A DNA stretch of 43,858 nt from Balamuthia mandrillaris (GCA_031835245.1 JAVKOQ010000397.1:1-43858), one strand, 5' to 3'. Shown: positions 12,610-22,734, numbered from the stretch's first letter. Numbers and translations: made by a program. The notes: generated by a model from the sequence alone, not told the origin.

Positions 12610-12678
12610 ACAACGTGCTTTTTCTCTCCTCTCTTTCTCTCTCTCTCGTTTGTTCTATTGCTAATATATTACTAAAAT

Positions 12679-13475
12679 TCATTCACTTTCTCCTCGTCCT
12701 TGTTCAAAGCTCTCAAACGACGAAGAAGCTCCACCCGCCAACGTCCATCCTCGTTGTTGCAGAAAGATGGCAATGTTCAACACGAACAAAAAGATTGCAG
12801 CCGCCAACAGCTTGTAAAACGTCCCGTTGCCCCCAAAGTTTGGCTCTCTCTCGTTCAGAGCGTCCCTGGCGTAGTCCTCCTCCATGAACTTCTCTCTCAG
12901 TTGGAGGGCATCGCCGCTGGGCTTGAGGGACGGCCGCCATTCCTCGTTGGCTTGGAGCATCACCTCTGTTCCCTCTGTCTCTGCAGCAGCTTTTTTTTTC
13001 GATAAAAAATTAAATAAATTTATGAATAAACACAAAAATATCTAAAATATCGAAATCATGACGACTTTTAGGAATGAATCGGGAAATAATAAATAAATCA
13101 TAAAAATATCGAAATAATCAAATAATAATAATGGAATAATAAATCGAAAGTTACAGACAAGAAAGAAAACGTACCCAACAAGTTCAAGCAACCCCATAGA
13201 AGTTGTCTTGGCTCCGACTTTTGTGAAAACTCCTTGGAGACGGCGATGTAGGCGTCCACAAAGGCCACTACCGCTTTCTTGTGGACAAGCTTGGGCGCCT
13301 TTTGCCGCAGGTGCAGCCAACACTTTTTTCTGTCCGACTGGCATTTGTGGGCGAGGGAGAGGAAGCCATGCGCCTTTTTGGCGTCGCCCTTGGAGAGGCC
13401 GTGCTCGGAGAAGCTCTTCTCCACGTAGGCGGCCAACAGCGCGGATGGATCAAGGTCCTCTTGCTTTCCTTTCAT
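12679..13475 (-). CDS. Unknown tail-anchored membrane protein
   Basis: Two exons, 13475-13175 and 12989-12679, give 203 residues; I do not recognise the family. Exon 1 (MKGKQEDLDPSALLAAYVEK) is basic and helical, with a Cys/Lys-rich middle (HKCQSDRKKCWLHLRQKAP). Exon 2 is acidic and then carries one hydrophobic segment, KLLAAAIFLFVLNIAIFLQQ, about 26 residues before the end. This is the layout of a tail-anchored protein facing the cytosol. The donor is GTACGT; the acceptor is preceded by a run of nine A, as seen elsewhere in this window. The gene converges on CDK11 with a 69-base gap. A further small exon inside the 185-base intron cannot be excluded. Confidence 0.65.
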
Positions 13476-13580
13476 TTTTTTTTTTGGTTTTCTGTGAGGG
13501 AATATTTTTTCGTTTAACAAAAAACAGATAGTCACAAATTCTTGTTTGTGCCCCTAAGATTGCCTAAAGATGATCGATTA

Positions 13581-13652
13581 GCCCCGATGGTGAAGTTGGC
13601 ATCACACGGGTTTGTGGTACCCGTATCCCCGGTTCGATTCCGGGTCGGGGCA
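13581..13652 (+). tRNA. trnH: tRNA-His (GTG)
   Basis: Complete cloverleaf without an intron. The acceptor stem is GCCCCGA/TCGGGGC, the D stem GTGA/TCAC, the anticodon stem CGGGT/ACCCG around loop TTGTGGT with anticodon GTG, and the T arm CCCGG-TTCGATT-CCGGG. The discriminator base is A, as in eukaryotic tRNA-His. The internal B box GGTTCGATTCC is intact. The -1 G must be added after transcription, since the genomic -1 base is A. Confidence 0.97.
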
Positions 13653-13660
13653 TGTTGCTC

Positions 13661-13664
13661 TTTT
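13661..13664 (+). terminator. RNA polymerase III terminator of tRNA-His
   Basis: TTTT begins nine bases after the mature tRNA 3' end. Confidence 0.7.
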
Positions 13665-13709
13665 GTCCGTCCCTTCTGATTTTTTCATAATTTTTACCAA
13701 CCAACCTCC

Positions 13710-13835
13710 CACAACAAGCTGAGCTCCTTGTTGAGGGAGTTTGCCACTGTTCTCACTGAGTGCAAGCGCTCCAACAACCGACTGACTAACCTTGCTGAGG
13801 GAGTTTGGCCTGCTCTCCACTCTCAGATATACTGA
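13710..13835 (+). pseudogene. Decayed leucine-rich-repeat fragment
   Basis: Read on the plus strand this stretch gives HNKLSSLLREFATVLTEC, then SNNRLTNLAEGVWPAL, then a stop. This is clearly related to the 23-residue repeat (NNKLSSLPREFG, ALTECDLSNN) of the two intact LRR genes at 27533-29008 and 31632-33098. It covers less than two repeat units. LPREFG has become LLREFA and LAEGVW, and the second unit is out of frame relative to the consensus. No start, upstream repeats or C-terminal module are present. It lies just downstream of the tRNA gene and looks like a displaced relic of that family. Confidence 0.7.
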
Positions 13836-13947
13836 AAAACAAGCCATTTTTTTGATGATTATTATTACACATTCATTACCTCAACAATCGTTTTGATCAA
13901 CGGTTCGCGTTTTGGGGTCTGGACAATTGTGCATCGTTTTTTGTTTC

Positions 13948-14376
13948 TTACTTTTGAAGGCCGTTGTAGGTGATGACAACGTTGTCGTGAGCGCCCTGCA
14001 GCAGGAGGCCGGTCTTGCCCATGGGGCTGTCGTAGGTCACGATGCCCTTCTTCTTGGCGGCGATGAGGGTGCCCACGAGGGATTCAAAGGCTCCGCCACA
14101 GCCTGGCGCGTAGAACAGGTCCTTGAAGGTAAAAGTTCCTCCTGTTTACCAAGATTCAAAAGACGAAGTAGAGAGTAGAGTAGAGAAAATGTCAAAAGCG
14201 CATTTTGAAAAAAAAAAATCGTAAAGAGGAGGAAGCATTTTCTGTGTGTTTGTGCGTGTGGGACAAAGAGAAGTATCGTAAGCAAGTAGTAGGTACATAC
14301 CAACACCACCGGAAAGCTTTTCGCAAAAGCCAATCAATTTTTGGATCTCCTCATCAACGCTGTAGTCCGTGGCCAT
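13948..14376 (-). CDS. ABRACL: Costars/ABRACL-family protein
   Basis: Two exons, 14376-14301 and 14141-13948, encode 89 residues, the usual length of the family (~80). Costars proteins are small cytosolic winged-helix-like regulators of actin dynamics, known from Dictyostelium and animals and related to the C-terminus of STARS. Visible are the N-terminal helix VDEEIQKLIGFCEKL, the middle FTFKDLFYA, and the signature FESLVGTLIAAKKKGIVTY followed by LLLQGAHDNVVI. The start Met (MATDYS) follows a T-rich leader. The stop codon is the TAA of AAGTAAG, which also resembles a splice donor, but the protein already ends where the family ends. The intron is GT-AG, 159 bases. Confidence 0.92.
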
Positions 14377-14714
14377 TTTTTTTTTCTTTTCTGTAAGTAA
14401 TATTTGACGGAAGAGAAACGACAAGGGAAGACAGGGCAGCAAAAAAAGTCCCTCCGCTACCCTGCTACTCCCAGCGGGGAAATTTTAGTGTCGACCAGGA
14501 CCACCGCCAAACCCAACCGAAGCAGCTGCGCATCAGCGGTCCTCCCAACCACCCCTCAGTCTAGTTGCTTTTTTTTTTTGCTGTTAGTCGACAAAAAGTC
14601 ATTGCTGTGAAATTTTTCCACGAATTTTTTGTTTTGAAAAAAAACAGAGACGGTTAGCAGCGCGTGCAGAAAAGACAACAGAAAAAGAAAAAGAAGGAAG
14701 AATAGAAAAATAAT
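14377..14714. promoter_or_regulatory. Divergent spacer, costars / GATA-like LRR gene
   Basis: A 338-base region between two head-to-head starts. It holds A and T runs but no recognisable RNA gene or open frame of interest; presumably a bidirectional promoter. Confidence 0.4.
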
Positions 14715-17664
14715 ATGGGGGACAAGGAGAAGAGAGGCGGGACTTCCTTCGTGCTCGCTCGTGGCAGTGCTTGCGACGAAACCGTGCCTCCCTCTTCTTC
14801 CTCCCTTCTGCCCGGCAGTGGTCCTCCTGCGCTGGCAAGAGCCTCCGCCACCGCTTCCGCGTCTGAGGCTGAGCAACAGGAGGCCACAGCAAAGCGTAGC
14901 ATTGGGGGGAACACGAGCCACAAGGTTAGCGCCACGGGCAGGGTGCTAAGCTTTTTCAGCCACTTTCTCAACAGCAAGGACAAGCCACACAGCGGGAGTA
15001 TGGAGGAGGCCACAGGGAAGGAGGAAGAGGGGGCGCCCACCGCTACCGCTACCACTACTTATTTTCAACAATGGAAAGAGAGAAAGGGGAGAAAACGAAC
15101 GAGACCCATGATGATGGATGGAGAACAAGCAGAAGGAGAAGGAGGAGAAGCAGAAGGAGGGAGGAGAGAAGTGGCAGAAGCACGAGAACGAGGAGAAGGG
15201 TCGAAAAAGACGACAGGGGGAGAAGGAGAACGAGCAAAGATGAGAGAGTTGCCAGAGGAGGAGGAGCGAGCTGCTGGTGGTGGAACGCCCACGAAGAGAA
15301 GCCGAATAGGAGAAGAAAACGTTGCGGCCACCAACACAAGAGAAGTAGGAGAGGGAGCAGAACCGGGCGCAATTCAAAAACAAAAGCAAGAGCGGAGAAA
15401 GGAGGAGCAAGAGGAGGACGAAGACGAAAGTGACGACGACGAAAAGACAGAAGAAATGGATGAGTTTTCCTTGTTTACAGAGCTCACTCTACTTCAACAA
15501 GGGCAAACAGCAGAGGGAGGACGTCACCAACTAAAATATTTGAGCGTGGATGAGGAGATGGCGAAGCTGCTCGCCAGGGAGGAGGAGGCTGAGATCCAAC
15601 GGCTGGCGGAGCAGGAGAGACTGGACGCGGAGTTTGCTAAACAACTGGCTGCCGCTGCTGCAGCCGATGAAGCAGAGATAGAGGGAGAATCGGGAGAAGA
15701 AGCCAGGAAGAAATTTTCGGAGGAAGGAGCAGAGGAACAACAACGAAGAGGGAGAGGAACACAGATGACGTTGCGGCGGCAACAACCACAACGACAACGC
15801 ATATGTGAGGAGGAAGAAGAACAAGAAAAAAAAGTGTGCGCTCGTTGCTCTGAAAATCCGGACGGATGGCCGGCCTCTTCCGCGCAATGGAAAAAAGGTC
15901 CCACTGGACCAAGAACGTTGTGTAACTGTTGTGCTCTCTCCTATCGGACTGCGACGGGGAACGAGAAGCAGGAATGGATGGATTGGGCGTTCGCCAAGAA
16001 GATGGAGAATGCAAACGAAGAAGAAGAGGCAGTAGAAGATGGAAGCGATTTTGAGTCGAATTATAGCGATACGGATGTGGAGGAAGAAGGTTGGGGCGAA
16101 GCTTTGCAGGGGGTGACGGCTGCCGCTGCTCATCAACGCAAAGAAGGAGATATAAAAGGAAAGGAAAAGGAGGAGGCAAGCGGAAGTTCTCTCCTTAGTC
16201 CGGGAAAAAAGCGGACCGCATCCAAGAAGAATTCAGCCAATGATGATGGAGCGAAAAAGAAAGCCGGGAGCGTGTTGCAACAACCAAGTGCACCTGCTTT
16301 CATGGCGGCGGCGGGGTCTGTGATAGATTTAACAGAGGAGGAATGCTCCAATGAAGACTTTGCAGAGTATGAAGCTGATGATATCAGTCAAAAGTTTTGG
16401 GAGGCAGTTGAACATGTCGATCCCTTGCTTGTAAAGACACACGCTCTCTTTTCTGGCGGAAGAAATTCTCCAACGGAACAAACGCGAAGTGGAAATAACA
16501 TAGGCAAAGAAATTGAGGACAGCATTTTTAATTCTACCGTTTTGGAACGACGACAACGAAGACAAAGAAGAAGAAGATTCGGTTTGAGCGATGATGACGA
16601 CGATGATGACTATCGTGATGATCAACAAGAAGGAAGAAGACCAACAACAACTTTGACAGAACTTGACCTGAGCGGAGATGCTACGGTGGAGTCGTTGCAG
16701 GGTATGCGCTTGCCGCGCCGTCTGGAGAGTCTCAACCTTTCTCGCTGCTGTAACTTGACGCAGTCGGGGTTGGCCTACCTGCCGGCTGGCTTGCAAAAGT
16801 TGTCGCTGGCTTATTGTGCTATTACGGATATGGCGTTGTTGCACCTCCCACATGTTCTTCGGTCATTGGGTAACTGTTCTTCTTGTTCTTCCTTCTCCAT
16901 TCCGTCATCCCTTCGTCTTCTTGCTTCGGCTTTTCTGTCTTCTCGTTATTTCTTTTCTTAAAACAACAATTCAACACAAAAAAGATCTAAGTGGGTGCAC
17001 AGAGATAAGCAACATGGGTCTTCAACAGCTGCCTCGCACCCTCCAACATCTCGACCTAAGCCACTGCCCCCAAATCGACCAAACGGGATTGCGCCTGCTG
17101 CCTCCCTGTCTGACTTCTTTGGTGCTGGATCACAACGCGGCCCTCACTGACGCTCATGTCTCTTTGCTCTCTCCCGTATTGCTGCCCCGTTTGACTCGCT
17201 TGAGCCTTATCGCCTGTCCGCAACTCACCAACGATGCGCTCTCTCATCTTTGTTGTTTCTTCTTCAACAACAATTTGCAGCTGATGAGCATCACTTTAGT
17301 TGGAAACGAGAGGATTGATAATGAAGGCCTGTCTAACTTTTTGAATGCACTTAAACTCAAAGCCGGAAACGAGAGCAACAACAACAAGTTCAACATGCAA
17401 CTCGAAACGAGGCCATCCAATTCTTCTTGTTCTTCTTGTTCTTCTTCTTCTTCTTCTTCTTCTTCTTCTTCTTCTTCTTCTTCTTCTTCTTCTTCTAATG
17501 ACGACAACAAAGCATCCGATAACAATAATAATCGGTCGTTATCAATGACACCGTCGCCGCAACAACACGAATTGGATTTGAGGAGTTGTGGCGTGAAAGC
17601 GAGAGAGACCACCAACCAAGTTGTGGAGGAGCTTTGGCGCTTTGGCATTTCTGTTTTGTTGTAA
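14715..17664 (+). CDS. Large protein with GATA-like zinc finger and AMN1-type LRRs
   Basis: Two exons, 14715-16869 and 16985-17664, encode 944 residues. The N-terminal ~270 residues are low-complexity and charged. Residues ~274-315 hold two ubiquitin-binding-like helices (DEEMAKLLAREEE and DAEFAKQLAAA), resembling MIU motifs. Around residue 375 lies a divergent GATA-type finger: C375-x2-C378, then WKKGPTGPRTLCNCC with C403 and C406. The spacing is C-x2-C-x24-C-x2-C, wider than the usual 17 to 20, and CNAC is CNCC. Residues ~647-850 are cysteine-type leucine-rich repeats (LESLNLSRCCNLTQSGL, LQHLDLSHCPQIDQTGL) of the AMN1/F-box-LRR kind. A poly-Ser tract follows. No F-box is visible. Zinc finger plus AMN1-type LRR also recalls RAD7, so a repair or ubiquitin-ligase substrate adaptor is an alternative to a transcription factor. 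Function is unknown. Confidence 0.85.
17417..17497 (+). repeat. TCT tract encoding poly-Ser
   Basis: A translated TCT/TGT repeat near the C-terminus of the GATA-like LRR protein. A matching tract at 19762-19814 encodes poly-Ser in the GATA factor on the opposite strand. Confidence 0.9.
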
Positions 17665-17844
17665 GAGGAAGGAGAAAAAGAAGAAAAGAAAAAGAAGGTT
17701 CGTTCTATGTCTCTCATAATATTGTTTCTTGCTAAAACTTATTGTTTGTTATCTTTTAGTACAATTTTTTTTTTTACATATGGACAAACAGGAACAAACC
17801 AAAAATGTCTTTGAAAGATTCTCTCAGCGGATGTGCTGAGCCTA

Positions 17845-20057
17845 TTACTTTTCATGTCTGTCTGAGGGATTGTAGTGTTGATACATTTGTCGGAACTCTT
17901 CTTCTTCTTGTTCATCTTCATCAGTTTCTTCTGTCTCGTCGTCTTCTTCTTCGCTATATTCCTCTTTTTCATCTTCCTCCCACATCATCATTTCTTCTTC
18001 GCTTCCTTCGCTGCGTGATGATGGAAGCGGCGAAGAGGAAGAAGAATACCGACACAGAATGTTCTCTAAGCTTGCCATATTGCTGTTATGCTGCGAAGAA
18101 GAAGATAGTGATGAGAGTGGAAACGAAGAACCAGTTGATGAAGAAGAAGAAGAAGAAGTGGGCAACGAAGAAGAAAGAAACGATAACGAAGGGCTTCCTT
18201 CCGTTCTTTTGCTGACTTCATTGGTGGAATTACTGGAATAGGTGGCATTGCTTGCGTTGTTGAAATTGCTGGAATTACTGGAATAGTTGGTATTGCTGGC
18301 ATTGTTTACATTGCTGGCAGGGCTGGAATGATTGGAATGGTCTTTGAGCGTTTTGGCGTACCGTAGGCCGCAAGCGTTACAGAGCTTGGCCTTGCCGGTG
18401 GGTCCTCTCCGCCACTCTGGCGTTTTGGACGTGCCACACGAGGCACACTTCTTATTAGTTTCTGGCTTCTGCTTCCAAAACACACAGACAAAAGAACAAC
18501 CGTTAGCAAACAACAACATAGGAGGAAAAAAAAAAAAAAACAAACAGAAGCAACGAACGGGTTTTGTTTTCCAAACAAAAACTTGAGGACCAGTTGCCGA
18601 TGTTGCAGGGGCCGTTTCCTGTGTGTTGGCAGGGGTGACTTTAGTGTCATGTTGCTGTTTTTTGTGGTTCTTTTGGCTCAGATGCGCGTCCATGTGAAAG
18701 GAAAGCAGGCTTGACCGAGGAAGCAGCCTGTTGCTGAAAGGTGCGGAGGTGGAAAGCGGGCTGAGGTGCGGATCGTTTGCAGGGACGGAGGGCATGCTTG
18801 AACAAGAGGAACGCCGATGAGTGTATTGCGGTGAATGAGACCCGGCGGCCCGAGGTACGGAAGAATGGGAAGGATGGTTGCTGTTTTTGATATTGTCGGT
18901 GGTGGTACGGCCAACACCCGCTGTGACGGATTGACTCCCGTACGTATAACTGCTTGCTCGGGGCTTTTTGGGCGTTGTTGTTTCTTGTTGTTGGTGATGT
19001 GAATGATTGCGCGAAGGGTGATGCCGATGATGAGGATAATGTGGAGGAAGAAATGGAGAGGCTGATGATATGTCTTCAGCAGAAAGACTGTAGTTCTGGG
19101 AGAGAAGGTTTGCAGAAGAGACATCAGGAGAGGCTTCTTCAGATTCTAGTTGTTCTTGTTGGTCGAGAAGAGACATAACGGCACTGCACCGCTGGCTTAA
19201 ACACGGATCAGAGAACGCTCCTCTCCGGTAATTGGCACTGGATGTGCAGGAAGTAGTAGACGCCACACTGCTGATGGATGGTGACGACGAGGAGGAAGAA
19301 GAAGGTGAAGGTAAATGCACTGTTGGAGTATGAGAGGAATGTTTCAAGAGGTAAAAGTGATGAAGCATGGTGTTGATGAGGTCGTTCATCTCTCGCTCAC
19401 CCGGACAATTGGGAGTCAGTCGAAGGTTTCCAGCTTCTCCTGATACAGAAAGTTTGTATATCAGCTCACTAACCTCGCGTATCTGAATAGAAGAAGAGAA
19501 AGGAAGAAAACAAAGGAAACGCAAAACAAGAACTTGACTTAGCATACAAATAAAAATGAATGGGACTGGCACACAGCCCAAACCTTTGTCCAGTGAAGTT
19601 TGAGGCGAAGGGCGGAGTCTTCCCGAGTGTCTGCCAGGTATTGCAACGAAGGTAAAGGACCGGCTTCTTCTGTCGGTGAGTCTGACGCGTTATAAAAATG
19701 TGTTTTGAGATGTGGAGAGTAGGACACACGGTTCTTGTTAGAGGATGGCGGAACGGAGGAGGGGGAGGAGGAGGAGGAAGAAGAAGAAGAAGAAGAAGAA
19801 GAAGAAGAAGAAGAACGGCCGGAAGCAGATAAACGAGGCATTGTTTTAAGGGCTATGGTTTGTGAAATCCCCCCACCTGCGCTATTGTTAATTGTGTCGC
19901 CTGAAGGAGATGGACGCATCGTAGGCGAAGACAAGGAAGACAAGGAAGGCGAGGAGTTTTGGTGTTGTGGCTGGTGTCCTCCCGTAGATCCAAAAAGAGA
20001 ACTTGAAGGAGAGTAAAGCGCACGTTGAAACTCTGCCAGACTTTTGTTGTGGCTCAT
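17845..20057 (-). CDS. GATA-type zinc-finger transcription factor
   Basis: Three exons, 20057-19584, 19482-18583 and 18468-17845, encode 665 residues. One canonical GATA finger near residue 470 reads CASCGTSKTPEWRRGPTG...LCNACGLRYAK, with C-x2-C-x18-C-x2-C spacing as in plant and Dictyostelium GATA factors rather than the 17-residue animal loop. It should bind GATA sites in the nucleus. The rest is Ser/His/Pro/Asn-rich, with poly-Ser tracts and a strongly acidic end (possible activation region). Residues ~160-205 (REVSELIYKLSVSGEAG, GEREMNDLINTMLHHFYLL) look structured, but I do not recognise a domain. Introns are 101 and 114 bases; the second is stop-free and a multiple of three, so its retention would insert 38 residues just before the finger. 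The gene converges on the GATA-like LRR gene. Confidence 0.9.
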
Positions 20058-20628
20058 CTATATTCTTTTTCGGGCGCAGCTTCGTCGATCGTTTGTAAAG
20101 CTGGACAGAAAGATGAAAAAGACCACCTTCCCCTACCACACTTGCGTGTTTGGTGCCGAAAGTAAACAAAATACAAAAAACTCTTTTGAACTGAGAGCAG
20201 CAATTACTTCCACTCTGTTTTAAAAATAAAAACGCAACGCAATGGACTCCGAAGAAACGCTTTGTGATCCGTGTATCGTGGATTTGGCTGATTAGAGAAT
20301 TGTGTCTGGCAACCAAGTTCCGGAAGGACCCTTTCCGACAACCTGATAAGGTAGGGTTTAGTCAAATCCCAAAAACGATTTGCTTTGTAAGGAAAACGTC
20401 GTTTCACCAAAGCGGGTTATGATTGGATGATTTTGGAAGATTATTTCGTGCCGACAATCAGGACGACGTGGGTTTATGTCGACAACAAGAGATGAAGACG
20501 ACACGAGAAGAGAGGAGAGGAGAGAAGAGAGGAGAGAAGAGAGGAGACAGGAGGAGAGGAGAGAGAACAGAGGAGAAGCAGAAGAGAAGAAGATAAAAGG
20601 TGTTTGGAGAAGGTTTGTTTGAAGAGAG
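20058..20628. other. Spacer between GATA factor and CSL4
   Basis: It contains the presumed 5' region of the GATA gene and the 3' region of CSL4. A 68-codon minus-strand frame at 20204-20410 and a GA/GGAGA low-complexity tract at about 20500-20590 are present. Neither resembles a known gene. Confidence 0.4.
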
Positions 20629-21140
20629 TTAGACAACTTTGGCCACTTTTCGAGACTCCACGACTTTGGTCTTGGGGCATTGCATTTGGTTCCAGCTTAT
20701 TGGTATCATCGTGGAACCTTTTTTCCAAGGACGGTTGGTAAGAGCAGGCAGAAAGTGAAAAGGAGAACAAGAAGAACAAGAAGGTACCGGCCATAGACGT
20801 GGCAAAGACAACGCCCAGCTCGTTCTTTGCTGTGGACAAATAATAAGAACGAGAATCTCCCAAAGATATCTATAACAAATGGATGCAAAAGTCATTCACT
20901 ATCTTCTCCGCTTCTGCTGTGTGTTAGAAAACACGCACCACTTCAGCTCGTACAATGTCGCCAGGCCGGAAGGACTTGTATATCTCCACTTTGTCCACTT
21001 CTGTTGCTCTTACGTCTTGCGTTCTGGCCATTCGTTTATCCTTTTGTTCAGTAACATTGGGGAGAGGGAGAGAGAGAGAGAGAGGAAAGAGAGAGGGAGA
21101 GAGAGAGAAAGAAGGAGAGAGAGAAAGAGGGAGAGAGAGA

Positions 21141-21171
<31 letters not shown>

Positions 21172-21408
21172 GGAAAGAGGGAGAGAGAAGGCATAGCAGC
21201 AGAAGAGAAAGTAGGAGAAGAGAGAGAGAGAGAGAGAGAAGAGGAAAAAAAATAAAAGCTGAACCTTATGATGCCTCTGAAGGTCTCTTTCAGGGCTTTG
21301 GAGCCGACACACAAAATGTCAACACTGGCAAACCTTGGGTTCACACGTATGACCTTTTTTTTGTGTTTGTTTTTGATCAGGAGATGAAGCTGAAACGAAA
21401 GACACGCA

Positions 21409-21450
<42 letters not shown>

Positions 21451-21800
21451 AGCAGCAGACAAAGAGGACGATTGGAAACCTTTGCAGTAACAACGCTTCC
21501 GATCTGTGGCACCACTGCCGGTTCTTTTTCTTTTGTGACCAACAAAACAGGAAGTTCCTTTTTTTTTTCGATCGTGAGGCGCAACAAAATCAAACAAAAA
21601 AAAAAGACAAGAATCGAGCGCAAGTCCTTTGTTTTTGAAAAACTTACTTCATCCTCCGTTCGTTCTTCCGATATCCGTTTGAAGCCAACCACCGAGGCGA
21701 TGATGCTCGGCCCTTTGACAAACGTGCCGGGGCCGGCCTTGTACTCCCCCACCGCTCCGAGCACTTGCCCCGGCGTCACCAAGCTCTGTTCTTCTTCCAT
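20629..21800 (-). CDS. EXOSC1: Exosome subunit CSL4 (EXOSC1)
   Basis: Six exons: 21800-21648, 21557-21480, 21353-21265, 21023-20939, 20869-20788 and 20717-20629. They join in phase to 191 residues, against 195 in human CSL4. CSL4 is one of the S1-domain cap proteins of the RNA exosome. The N-terminal domain reads LVTPGQVLG...SIIASVVGF. The S1 domain follows: GSVVTAKV, PRFASVDILCVGS, FRGIIR, DVRATEVDKVEIYKSFRPGDIV, LGDSRSYYLSTAKNELGVVFA. The C-terminal zinc-ribbon-like part is MIPISWNQMQCPKTKVVESRKVAKV and, as in animals, keeps only one Cys. Introns 1 and 2 end in long A runs before AG, and intron 3 contains a long CT tract. The promoter is shared with the GPANK1-like gene. Confidence 0.93.
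21060..21250. repeat. GA tract in CSL4 intron 3
   Basis: Imperfect GAGAGAGG/GAAAGA units; CT-rich on the sense strand of CSL4. A second, purer GA run lies at 21413-21449 in intron 2. Confidence 0.85.
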
Positions 21801-21997
21801 TTCTTTTCTTTCTTTTCTTTCTTTTCTTTTCTTTCAATTTATCGATAAACTATTTTGCCGTCGGATAAGTGTGTCGATTATCGGAATTTTCATCACCTAT
21901 TCTCTGCGAGAGGTCTGTGAAATTGTTGTCGATACGAAGGAACAAAGTTATGGAAAATTATTATTTGTAGACAACAACAAAAAAAGAAGGAATAAAG
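21801..21997. promoter_or_regulatory. Short bidirectional promoter, CSL4 / GPANK1-like
   Basis: Only 197 bases separate the two start codons. The region holds TTATCGATAAA at 21839-21849 and TCGATTATCGGAAT at 21874-21887; the latter core recurs upstream of the LRR gene at 29022. Confidence 0.45.
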
Positions 21998-22702
21998 ATG
22001 AAGAGAAGATGGAAACGATTCGTCCCTGCTTCGTCCAACGACGACGACCTCCGAAACGAGGAAATCACCAACTCACAAAGAGAAGAAGAAGCCGAACAGG
22101 AAGCCGAAGAATCCAAACGACTTAAACTCGGCGAAGAAGTCAGCTCCTTTTACCTCTCCCTCACCTCTTCCTCTTCGCCTCCCTCCTCCAATCATTCAAG
22201 ACCATCACCTTCTTCTCAACAAGAAGAAGAAGAAGAAGAAGAGGACGAAGCATCATCACAAAAGCACTGCGACCACTGCGACCTCCTCGTCCCCCTCCCT
22301 GCCTGGGGGCAACACCTCCGCTCCGCCCTTCACCTCTTCCTCAAGAACCGAGCCGCCGCCCACCGCCCGCCGCACTATTACTTCCTCCCCGAGTCCAACG
22401 TTGGCTATCAGATGATGCTGCGCCGCTTTCACTGGCAGGAGGAGAAGGGGCTGGGCAGGGAGGGCAGGGAGGGGCGGTTGGACCCCATCGCCACGCGGCT
22501 GAAGAGGAACCGCCTGGGGGTGGGGCACCGCGACGAGGAGAAGCCCCGCATCACGCACGTGGGGGTGAATGAGGTGGTGAGGGCGGCGGAGGAGAGGCGG
22601 TCCAAAGGGAGAAAGAGAAGAGCGGCGAGGAGGAGGAGGAAGGAGAGGGAGGAGGAGGAGCGGAAGAGAGAGGAACGGATTCGTGATGCCGTCTTTCATT
22701 GA
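21998..22702 (+). CDS. GPANK1: GPANK1-like zinc-finger and G-patch protein
   Basis: A single exon of 234 residues. After an acidic, Ser-rich N-terminus (~85 residues) comes a C2H2-like finger, CDHCDLLVPLPAWGQHL...H. The region then matches the C-terminal half of animal GPANK1 block by block: YYFLPESNVGYQMMLRRF, the G-patch GLGREGREGRLDPIATRLK, RLGVGHRDEE, and the tail motif PRITHVGVNEVV. G-patch proteins usually bind RNA or activate DEAH helicases. The ankyrin repeats of animal GPANK1 are absent, so this is either an ancestral short form or a relative. The C-terminal ~40 residues are almost entirely Arg/Lys/Glu. Confidence 0.8.
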   Translation: MKRRWKRFVPASSNDDDLRNEEITNSQREEEAEQEAEESKRLKLGEEVSSFYLSLTSSSSPPSSNHSRPSPSSQQEEEEEEEDEASSQKHCDHCDLLVPLPAWGQHLRSALHLFLKNRAAAHRPPHYYFLPESNVGYQMMLRRFHWQEEKGLGREGREGRLDPIATRLKRNRLGVGHRDEEKPRITHVGVNEVVRAAEERRSKGRKRRAARRRRKEREEEERKREERIRDAVFH

Positions 22703-22734
22703 ACGAAAGCAAGGAGAAGAATAACAAGAAAGAG

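Noticed and set aside
20204-20410. 68-codon minus-strand frame upstream of the GATA factor
   Set aside because: No recognisable domain and no support beyond its being open; probably 5' UTR.
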